64,000 nt of DNA from Candidatus Microgenomates bacterium (GTDB lineage Bacteria; Patescibacteriota; Microgenomatia; UBA1406; HO2-37-13b): positions 62,001 to 126,000 of the forward strand of contig JANWIV010000002.1 in assembly GCA_025449735.1 (NCBI GenBank), written 5' to 3'. The notes under the pieces are model-generated. The model had not been told where the DNA came from. It worked only from the letters and a program-made list of their open reading frames with translations, and ran no database searches. Shown here piece by piece: positions 33,532-41,118 of this stretch (within the stretch, counting starts at the first letter, position 1; each line of letters begins with the position of its first letter). The position numbers and the translations under genes are program-made.

Positions 33532-34929
33532 TTATAAATTGGCGAGGCTATATATTTCAGGTAGGTATTCAGAATCATCATTTTTTCTGTCATAAAATGA
33601 AAGCCAGGCAGCAGGCACGGTATATTTCCAATTTGGCCATTGATCTTTGACAAAAGGGACAGGTATTTTTCGAAGCTGAAGTTGATCTTGTGTCAAATAA
33701 TCGGCAATTTTCTCTTCTGATAAATTTTTAATTCCCTTTTGTTGAGCAATAATTTCCAGAAGCTCTTTCGCATCAATGCTTCCAGCCATGAACTCCGGAT
33801 TAAATGCCAACTCTTGATGATTTTCTGTCATCAGATAAAGTAGACTTCGCCAACCATCAGCTAATGTGCCGCGAGGATTTTTTGCTGACCAATAGTCGAA
33901 ATAATTTTTCCCCCCGTGTTTTGTCGATCTTTGTCGGGTAGCAATAAATGGAGAAAAAGACGGACCGAGCACATTGCTGGCGCCAAATCGACGCGCTTTA
34001 TCGATGATACCAAATAAAGCGGCTCCCACAATTTCGTCGCCCTCGATCTTGCTGTCTTTGCCGACGCTCGTTATAATGATAGTTTTGCCGGCCAAATCAT
34101 TATTGGTCTGCATACGGACACGACGATCTAACAGTTCCTGCCAGGTAATTCGCGACAATTCGACATAATTCTCATCCTCAGGATTATCGGTGACTATTTT
34201 TTCAACTGCAAAAAAACTACCATATCCAACAACTTCCCTATCATTACGGTCAAGTATTGCAAGCCATCCTTTTCCCTCCTCAACTCCGCGTTGATTTATG
34301 GGAGCGCCTGGTTTTATCAAAAGGCGTTGTCTTCGCAATGAATCAAAACCCCAATGCTGATTGACGATTGACTCAATTTTTGGCCATTGCCGCTCATTTG
34401 GGTCGACGGCGTCGAATTTTTTCTCAAGCTGAAAGCGAGCTTCCCGTTTCAACCCATCTGGTATCATTCTTACCATCAATTCCGCCCTTCCATGAAGGCG
34501 TCTGGCTGCTTGTTCATCCTCGCCATTATCAATCATTTCTTTTATAAAATCCTCTTTATCCTTTAAATGGTCAGTGGTTTCACCGATCGGTTGAAGTACT
34601 CGACTGATACGTCTGAGCGAGGATTTATTATCGCTCTCCTTATCCCTATGAAAGAGAGAGGAAGCAAAATTGTGAGTGAATTTGGTTATTGGTGAATCAG
34701 GGTGGGTTTTCTCTGCGGCTTCCTCGATCGCCATAGCTGAATTTTGTTCATCGGATGGAATTTCGGTTATTTGTTTTCGAGACTGCCAAAAGTCGTAACT
34801 TTTCTTGAGACCATAGGAGGCGCTCAAAGCCGCAACCGCAATAAGACCAGTGTAGACGGCATTTTTAGCGCGATGATGCTTATCAACTTCATCAGACGTG
34901 TCATAAGGTGAGCTTGAATCTTTTTCCAT
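33532..34929 (-). CDS. Membrane-anchored GNAT-like protein
   Basis: A 465-residue protein with an N-terminal cytoplasmic stretch, one membrane segment (about residues 27-43), a charged helical linker, and a C-terminal domain from about residue 200. That domain has WLAILDRNDREVVGYGSF, then VELSRITW, then DEIVGAALFGIIDKARRFGA, the strand-strand-helix order of GNAT acyltransferases, but the acyl-CoA loop (Q/RxxGxG/A) is not clean, so the call is tentative. It is controlled by the same operator as the ketosynthases, suggesting it uses or modifies their acyl product at the membrane. Confidence 0.5.
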   Translation of the reverse strand: MEKDSSSPYDTSDEVDKHHRAKNAVYTGLIAVAALSASYGLKKSYDFWQSRKQITEIPSDEQNSAMAIEEAAEKTHPDSPITKFTHNFASSLFHRDKESDNKSSLRRISRVLQPIGETTDHLKDKEDFIKEMIDNGEDEQAARRLHGRAELMVRMIPDGLKREARFQLEKKFDAVDPNERQWPKIESIVNQHWGFDSLRRQRLLIKPGAPINQRGVEEGKGWLAILDRNDREVVGYGSFFAVEKIVTDNPEDENYVELSRITWQELLDRRVRMQTNNDLAGKTIIITSVGKDSKIEGDEIVGAALFGIIDKARRFGASNVLGPSFSPFIATRQRSTKHGGKNYFDYWSAKNPRGTLADGWRSLLYLMTENHQELAFNPEFMAGSIDAKELLEIIAQQKGIKNLSEEKIADYLTQDQLQLRKIPVPFVKDQWPNWKYTVPAAWLSFYDRKNDDSEYLPEIYSLANL

Positions 34930-34944
34930 ATTAGTGTGCAGGCA

Positions 34945-34990
34945 AAGATATACTATTTATCTAGGCAAGTCAATATGATCAAACTATATC
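34945..34990 (-). promoter_or_regulatory. Operator-promoter site 4 of the ketosynthase regulon
   Basis: Minus strand GATATAG (complement of 34984-34990), 7 nt, ATATTGAC (to 34969). -35 TTGACT complement of 34968-34973, 17-bp spacer, -10 TATCTT complement of 34945-34950, 15 nt before the ATG of the GNAT-like gene. Shares GATATAGTTTGAxCATATTGAC with site 1 at all but one position. It fills the gap behind the VanW gene. Confidence 0.8.
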
Positions 34991-34998
34991 GATGAATT

Positions 34999-36414
34999 TT
35001 ATCCTCCAGTTCCCACAAGAAATACGGCTTGCCAGGGGCGGAAAACAGAGACAAAATCACGATCTTGAATTACCTCCCCATCTTTTTCTACCCGATAATG
35101 GAATTTGGCTTTGGTCCCGGGAGCCGCCCAATCGATCTGTTTTTTTGTGCCAGTGGGTAAAGTCGGATCATCTTGATATCGTGACTCGGGAGCGGCGACG
35201 ACATCCCAAATTGTCGCGTCTGAGATTGTTCGTATTCGCCCGTCACGTTTGCCATAAAGGGTAAAAGTGACAATACGGGTTGTTTTATCAATACTGGTTT
35301 GGATAAGAATTGAGCCCTCGGTGTCATTTTTAAATTTCAGGTCAACAGTAGGAGAAAAAACGGTGGCATCAAAACCGGGTTTGCGGTCATTCTCGTAATA
35401 ATGCACCCGATAAGCATGAGCCGTGCGCTCAATAATTGGAAGCCCGGCATCAAGCGCTGCACGAAAAAGAGTCGTTGATACCTGGCAAATCCCACCACCA
35501 TCACCAAGTACGGTAGCCCCTTGTTTAATAATATAAGCGGGTTGATAGCCGGTAGCGGAGGAAATATCCCCAACCGTTTTATTGAATGAAAAAACTTCTC
35601 CTTTTGGAATTAAGACGCCATTAAATTTTGATGTTCCCAATGCGACATTGTGGACTCTTCCTGGAATTGAGCCAGTATAGTCTGAAGTCGCCGTCCCAAT
35701 GCGCTCGACGATGCCAAAATCATTGACTTGAGAGAGAGTTGTTTTAGGTTTAGAAATCGTTTTCTCAACGTTAACATTTACAATCTCCCCATTTTCTTTA
35801 AGGGGAATTTTAATGGTGGATAGTTGTCGTTCTAGTTCTAGTTCAGCTTTCTCAGTTTGCAGGGCAATACCATCGGCTTCTTCTTTAAACGCGATCACTC
35901 GCCCATTTTGAACTTCAAATAAGGCATCGGTTGGGGGCTTTTCATAGCTTTCCTTCAGCAGCTCTAATTTCTCAATTACCATGGCATTATCATAATCGGG
36001 AGTATAGTTGAAATGAAATTGACTTAAATTTAAAATAGTGACAATTTTTTGATATATGCGAGAAGGTTTATTTTCACTTCTACCAATTTGTAGCGCTTGG
36101 GTTTTGGGAGTGTCAACATCATAATGAAGATTCAGCATCGACGCAGAAAAAGTAGCCACCTTTTCCTCATCATAAGTTAAAACAACGGATATATTATTTA
36201 GCTCTTTATTTAAGGCATTAAAATAAGTATCGACCTCTTTTTTATCCGCGTTACCAAAAGGGACCCCGTTAATATATACGTTTGGATAAATACTGTCCCC
36301 GATCATATAGCTTTGTTGCGCCACATATAGTGAGAGTCCGAGTAGACCGACAACAGCGAAAATTATCGAAAACAATAAAGATCTTGTTAAAATAGAAAAA
36401 GCAGTATTTTTCAT
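34999..36414 (-). CDS. VanW family surface protein
   Basis: A 471-residue protein anchored by an N-terminal membrane segment (about residues 11-31) with the remainder outside. It has two alpha/beta repeats of the putative peptidoglycan-binding type in the first 230 residues and a VanW domain with GDGGGICQVSTTLFRAALDA and HAYRVHYYEND, then FKNDTEGSILIQT. VanW proteins are frequent in CPR and linked to the cell wall, function unproven. ATG 36414 preferred over the longer frame starting at 36498. Divergent from the solute-binding-protein gene with 41 bp between the starts. Confidence 0.85.
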   Translation of the reverse strand: MKNTAFSILTRSLLFSIIFAVVGLLGLSLYVAQQSYMIGDSIYPNVYINGVPFGNADKKEVDTYFNALNKELNNISVVLTYDEEKVATFSASMLNLHYDVDTPKTQALQIGRSENKPSRIYQKIVTILNLSQFHFNYTPDYDNAMVIEKLELLKESYEKPPTDALFEVQNGRVIAFKEEADGIALQTEKAELELERQLSTIKIPLKENGEIVNVNVEKTISKPKTTLSQVNDFGIVERIGTATSDYTGSIPGRVHNVALGTSKFNGVLIPKGEVFSFNKTVGDISSATGYQPAYIIKQGATVLGDGGGICQVSTTLFRAALDAGLPIIERTAHAYRVHYYENDRKPGFDATVFSPTVDLKFKNDTEGSILIQTSIDKTTRIVTFTLYGKRDGRIRTISDATIWDVVAAPESRYQDDPTLPTGTKKQIDWAAPGTKAKFHYRVEKDGEVIQDRDFVSVFRPWQAVFLVGTGG

Positions 36415-36455
36415 CTCGGTATAAATGTTATCAACTAGTTTACTATAATTATAAT

Positions 36456-37946
36456 ATGCCTGAAGACAGAGAAACAATAAGTCAGAGTCCTGAACCAATT
36501 CCTGAAACTGAAGTAATAAAAGAGGAGTCTAAGGAGGCTGTTTTAAAGGAAGTCCCTCAAGAGGTACCGATCGAAATTGCTGAGGAGACACCAGAAAGCT
36601 TGACGGTTGATCAGTTGAACGAAATTCCACCAACACCGCCGGCATCAAATAATCGAAGATTGTATATGGCGATTTTATTTGCTGGAATCTTTTTTATATT
36701 TTTTTTTATTCTGATTTTTAAAGGACTGCTGTCATTTATTGGTGGTGGAAGCAATAAAAAAGTTGAACTTGTCTATTGGGGGTTATGGGAAGATGAGTCA
36801 GTGATGGCACCACTTATTGCTGATTATGAGCAAGAACACAAAAACGTAAAAATCGAATATAGCCAGCAAGAACCACAAAGCTATCGGGAGAAGCTTGTGG
36901 CTCGAATTGGAGAAGGTCGCGGACCTGATATTTTTCGGTTCCATAACACTTGGTTACCAAGCATTGCTCAATCGGTCGCCCCATTGCCACAGGATTTAAT
37001 GACGAGTGAGAAGTTTGAAAAAACCTTTTTACGCTCAGTGAGTCAAGATTTGAAGATTGATGATAAATATTATGGTTTACCTTTGGAAATCGATGGGTTG
37101 GTACTTTTATATAACGAGGATTTATTCAAAGCGGCTGGTTTGAACGGTCCACCCAAAACATGGAATGATGTGGTGACGATGGCCGGCAACCTATTAGTCG
37201 CTGATGCTGAGGGGAATATTGTCACCTCAGGTATTGCAATGGGGACAGCCAACAATATCGAGCATTTTGCCGAAATTTTCGGCACGCTACTGCTACAAAA
37301 TGGCGGTAGCTTGAACAATTTGGGAAGCAATGAGGCAGTTGAGGCATTGCGTTTTTATCGTAGCTTTGCAGAGCCACCTACGGCGCTCTGGGATGAATCG
37401 ATGCCCAATAATTTAAATGCCTTTATCACCGGTAAAGTTGGTATGATTTTTGTCCCGACCTGGCAAATTTTAACTATCAAAGCGGCTAATCCAGATTTAA
37501 AAATAAAAACCGCCACTATGCCGGTACTCCCTGGTTCGGCGCTAAACTCGATTTCAAGTTATTGGGTCGAAGGTGTCTCGAGAGCCAGCAAAAAACAGAA
37601 TGAAGCTTGGAAATTTCTCATTTACTTGACAGAAAAAGAACAAATGACTCGACTCTACGAACAAGAAGTGAAACAAGGAAGATTATTTGGTGAGCCATAT
37701 TCAAGAGTTGACCTCAAAAGCACCCTGATTGATGATCCCTATCTTGGTGCGCTTATGGAGCAAGGGGAGTCAATGCATGGTCTGCCTTTGGTCTCAAGGA
37801 CTTATGATAATGGCTTAAATGACAAGATTATTTCTTATATTGCTGATGCCATAAATGCTACTTCTCAGGGAGAGTCTTATGAATCAGCTCTGCAGACTGC
37901 AGGTCGCGGTGTGACGCAAGTTTTAAAGCAATTTAGTATAGAATGA
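36456..37946 (+). CDS. Membrane-anchored extracellular solute-binding protein
   Basis: Family-1 (sugar) solute-binding protein: VELVYWGLWEDESVMAPLI, GPDIFRFHNTWLPS, YGLPLEIDGLVLLYNEDLF and FITGKVGMIFVPTW are typical of the MalE-like group. Unusually it has neither signal peptide nor lipobox; instead an acidic, Pro-rich cytoplasmic tail of about 65 residues precedes one membrane segment (about 68-90). No ABC permease or ATPase gene is nearby. A TATAAT (36444-36449) ends 6 nt before the ATG: the transcript is predicted to start at the A of ATG. Confidence 0.88.
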   Translation: MPEDRETISQSPEPIPETEVIKEESKEAVLKEVPQEVPIEIAEETPESLTVDQLNEIPPTPPASNNRRLYMAILFAGIFFIFFFILIFKGLLSFIGGGSNKKVELVYWGLWEDESVMAPLIADYEQEHKNVKIEYSQQEPQSYREKLVARIGEGRGPDIFRFHNTWLPSIAQSVAPLPQDLMTSEKFEKTFLRSVSQDLKIDDKYYGLPLEIDGLVLLYNEDLFKAAGLNGPPKTWNDVVTMAGNLLVADAEGNIVTSGIAMGTANNIEHFAEIFGTLLLQNGGSLNNLGSNEAVEALRFYRSFAEPPTALWDESMPNNLNAFITGKVGMIFVPTWQILTIKAANPDLKIKTATMPVLPGSALNSISSYWVEGVSRASKKQNEAWKFLIYLTEKEQMTRLYEQEVKQGRLFGEPYSRVDLKSTLIDDPYLGALMEQGESMHGLPLVSRTYDNGLNDKIISYIADAINATSQGESYESALQTAGRGVTQVLKQFSIE

Positions 37947-37950
37947 GTAT

Positions 37951-40155
37951 ATGATAAAGTTGTTTTCAAAATTTTCCCAAAAAAAGGAAGAGGTTATTGG
38001 GATAATTCTCAAAGAGGACGAAGGTTCAATGATGCTGCTTTCACTTGACAGTGAAACAGGAATAGTCGAGAAGCTTGATGACATTAATTTTACCTATACT
38101 AATTCCTGGGAAAGATTGGTGCAGGATATCGATGAGAATCTGTTTAAGTTGGAGCAAAAAAATAACGTCAAAGTTAAAAAAGCGATTTTTTTTGTTTATT
38201 CCCATTTAGTCGATCAATCTTCAGGTGAGGTTAAAGATCAATATCTATCCAAATTGCGCGAGGTAATTTCTGAAAATGGCCTTGAGCCTTTAGGATTTAT
38301 TGAGCACCATCAAGCGATTTCGGCTTATTTAAGCAAGAAAGAAGAGGTGCCGTTGACGGCAGTAATTGTCGAGGTTGATAGCCCAGCGATAGCGGTCTTT
38401 ATATATAAAGGGGGCGAGCAGGTATTTGCTACTCAAGTAGCCAAAACCGAACAAGTTACCAGTGATATCTCAGAAGCATTTTCAAAAATACCTAAAAGCA
38501 GTGTATTGCCAGCTCGATTGATAATCTACAACTCTATGGCACTTGATCAACAGGCGACTGAAATAATTAGTCACCGTTTCCCTGAAGAGTTATTTATTCA
38601 AATGCCGAAAGTGGAAATATTTAATGCTGAAGAAATCTTTTCGGCACTTATTTTTGCTTTCGAATCACAATTAGGGCATGGTATGAGCGAGCAAGCCAAT
38701 CAATTTATCAGCGATGAGAAGTTTGAGGAAGGTGATAAGAAGCAGGAAATTGAAGTGGAAACAGCAGTTGAGGATGAGCCGGTAGATGATACTCCTCAGA
38801 GCGTGAGCAGTGCGGCATTTGGTTTTGTGGTCGACAAGGATATAAGAGAAAATATCAACAACCAAAAAGCGGATGTTCATACGATGGCGATTAACAATGA
38901 GTTGATAATTAATGAAGCACAAGAAGAAGAGCCAATCGTTGATGATTATGTGAGTCCTAAGAGTGATGACAACTCTCAAAATTTTATTGCAATGAAACTG
39001 ACATCGTTAAAGGATATATTTAGCAAATTTAGAGGTGGTTCGGCGAATAGCAAGCGAAATATATTGTTGTTATTTGGCTTCATTATGCTTGGGATGTCAA
39101 TTATTACAGTTTTATTTTTCTTTCATAAAGTGACCTTAACCATATTCTTTAAATCGCCATCAATTGAGCGAGAGATAATATTGAAAGATGAGCCAAAAAT
39201 TAATATTGTTGAAAACCGGGTTACCGAAAAAACTACAATCGCCACTACCGGTCAGAGTGATGTTGGCGAAAAATCTAAAGGTGAGGTAACAATATACAAT
39301 GCTGATTTGTCAGAAGTGAGCTTCAAGAAAGGAGTGATTCTTACTGCCAGTGGTGGTAAAAAATATATTTTGCAAGACGAAGTAAAGGTGGCATCGGCCT
39401 CGACGCAATTAACTGAGGGCGGGGATTTGCTGACAGTCACTGGTAAGAAAAAAGGCAATATTGTCGCCTTTGAAATTGGCTCCGAATTTAATTTGGATAA
39501 AAATGTTCGACTAGCAATCGAAAATTCTTCTCCGAGCAAGCATTATGCGATAACTGATACGCTCATTGCCGGAGGATCGAAGAAAAAGATTCGTACCGTA
39601 TCGGCAACCGATTTGAAAAGAGCCATTTCGGCAGTCGAGACAAAAATCAAAAAAACTAGTATCGATGAGGATAACACTCAAGTTGGAATGGTCGCAATTC
39701 CACTTTTGGCAACTATAGAGAGAGACAAGGAAACTTATTCCGCCGAGGTTGATGAGGAAGCAACTGATTTGACCGTCGAGATCACGGCCGCTGTCTCTTC
39801 TTATATATATCCCGAGACAGAAATGAAAAAATTGTTAAGTGGAAAGCTAAAAGACGCCGTCCCTGATGGTTATGAAATAAGACCTGAAGATATTTCTTAT
39901 CAAATTACCGACGCCGAAGCAGATGGTGAGATAGTGTTGACTATTGAGGCCAAAGTTAAACCAATTTACAAACTCGATCAGGTGGCAATTAAGAAGGCGA
40001 TTGCGGGGAAGAAGTTAAATCAGATAAGCTCAATTGTCAAAGATGATTTTGACGCTCAGGGTTATGAGATTGCAATTGAAAATGAATTGCCCATATTAAA
40101 AACGATAATACCTTTTTTTACTCAAAATATTGAAATAAAAACCAAATCGCTTTAG
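37951..40155 (+). CDS. Large bitopic membrane protein, baseplate-J-like C-terminus
   Basis: A 734-residue protein: an N-terminal cytoplasmic domain of about 240 residues with alternating strands and helices that recalls actin-like/PilM folds (not proven), an acidic linker, one membrane segment (about 372-392), and an extracytoplasmic domain of about 340 residues rich in beta-strands and Thr/Lys. The outer part resembles proteins annotated as baseplate J-like in CPR genomes; I am not certain. It starts 4 nt after the solute-binding-protein gene and is surely cotranscribed. It could couple a cytoplasmic machine to a surface structure. Confidence 0.55.
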   Translation: MIKLFSKFSQKKEEVIGIILKEDEGSMMLLSLDSETGIVEKLDDINFTYTNSWERLVQDIDENLFKLEQKNNVKVKKAIFFVYSHLVDQSSGEVKDQYLSKLREVISENGLEPLGFIEHHQAISAYLSKKEEVPLTAVIVEVDSPAIAVFIYKGGEQVFATQVAKTEQVTSDISEAFSKIPKSSVLPARLIIYNSMALDQQATEIISHRFPEELFIQMPKVEIFNAEEIFSALIFAFESQLGHGMSEQANQFISDEKFEEGDKKQEIEVETAVEDEPVDDTPQSVSSAAFGFVVDKDIRENINNQKADVHTMAINNELIINEAQEEEPIVDDYVSPKSDDNSQNFIAMKLTSLKDIFSKFRGGSANSKRNILLLFGFIMLGMSIITVLFFFHKVTLTIFFKSPSIEREIILKDEPKINIVENRVTEKTTIATTGQSDVGEKSKGEVTIYNADLSEVSFKKGVILTASGGKKYILQDEVKVASASTQLTEGGDLLTVTGKKKGNIVAFEIGSEFNLDKNVRLAIENSSPSKHYAITDTLIAGGSKKKIRTVSATDLKRAISAVETKIKKTSIDEDNTQVGMVAIPLLATIERDKETYSAEVDEEATDLTVEITAAVSSYIYPETEMKKLLSGKLKDAVPDGYEIRPEDISYQITDAEADGEIVLTIEAKVKPIYKLDQVAIKKAIAGKKLNQISSIVKDDFDAQGYEIAIENELPILKTIIPFFTQNIEIKTKSL

Positions 40156-40165
40156 AAAACTAACT

Positions 40166-40271
40166 AACAAGATACAAGTTACAAGATACAAACAAATCTC
40201 AATTCACAAATTCCAATCTAGATAAATTTCTAGATTTAGTGATTAGTTTGTTTCTTGGTTATTGTTTCTTG
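40166..40271 (-). repeat. Dispersed about 100-bp word-repeat element, copy B
   Basis: Inverted copy of the element at 3774-3876. The 26-nt arm at 40246-40271 is the exact reverse complement of 3774-3799; the other arm (40166-40205) matches with few changes. The centre contains TCTAGATAAATTTCTAGA and differs from copy A. It separates the bitopic protein gene from the sortase gene; any protein-coding extension of the sortase into it is spurious. Confidence 0.8.
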
Positions 40272-40286
40272 TCTCTTAATAAATAT

Positions 40287-41036
40287 ATGGCTATTTACAG
40301 TTACAAGAAACAAATTATCACTCGTCGGAAAAAAATTGCTACCACATTGTCTTATATCTCAATGTTTGCTGGCTCACTTTTTCTTTTTTTATCCTTCTAT
40401 CCGGTGATTGCCTCGGAAATTTATTTAAGATTGACCACAAACAATCTAACGAGTCCAATTCGACTTTCAGGATCGGTGAGTGAGGAGAAGTCCCTCTTGG
40501 TCTTAGGAGAAAAATCAACCGTCTCCACTAATTTAGTTGATTATACCAAAGCCGCAGTCTGGTTTCCGTCGGCAAAGCAGGATCTAGAAGAAATTTCAGC
40601 ACAGGAGGAAAGAATTAATAATTACACGATAACAATTCCTAAAATAAGTGTCGATGATGCTCGGGTGATTGTTGGTGGAGAGAATCTTTTGACTGGGCTG
40701 GTTCATTATTTGCCGAAAACCGCACCTGGTGAGCTTGGCAATGTGAGCATTTTTGGGCACTCAACGCTCACCCAACTGCATAAGAAAGGCGACTATAAAT
40801 CTATTTTTACCTATCTTCCCACCCTTGAAGAGGGAGATAAAATTTATGTCCATTACAACAGCCTGGATTATGAGTATGAAGTGATAGATAAGGTTGTTGT
40901 CAAACCAAGTCAGGTTGATGTTTTAAATCAAAATTATGATGATTCTTATATAACTCTCATTACCTGCGTGCCACTGGGCACATATTGGAATCGACTCGTC
41001 GTCCGCGCCCGCCTCACTGAACTACCGGTGAATTAA
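40287..41036 (+). CDS. Sortase
   Basis: A sortase transpeptidase (249 residues) that would attach proteins to the wall or to each other outside the cell. N-terminal membrane anchor at about residues 16-38. Catalytic residues visible: His in SIFGHST, Cys in TLITCVP, Arg in YWNRLVVRARL. No LPxTG-type substrate was noticed in the window. The ATG at 40287 was chosen because the upstream frame lies inside the repeat. It precedes a class A PBP gene. Confidence 0.9.
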   Translation: MAIYSYKKQIITRRKKIATTLSYISMFAGSLFLFLSFYPVIASEIYLRLTTNNLTSPIRLSGSVSEEKSLLVLGEKSTVSTNLVDYTKAAVWFPSAKQDLEEISAQEERINNYTITIPKISVDDARVIVGGENLLTGLVHYLPKTAPGELGNVSIFGHSTLTQLHKKGDYKSIFTYLPTLEEGDKIYVHYNSLDYEYEVIDKVVVKPSQVDVLNQNYDDSYITLITCVPLGTYWNRLVVRARLTELPVN

Positions 41037-41118
41037 CGCAAATTTTGTAAAAATTCATTTTGAAACACGATATTATAGTTTGCTAATAGCCTGTAGTCTA
41101 TGGTAAAATTAGGCTGTT

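Noticed and set aside
40239-40286. Longer sortase with 16 extra N-terminal residues
   Set aside because: The extension is translated from the dispersed repeat copy B; ATG 40287 gives a normal sortase with an N-terminal anchor.
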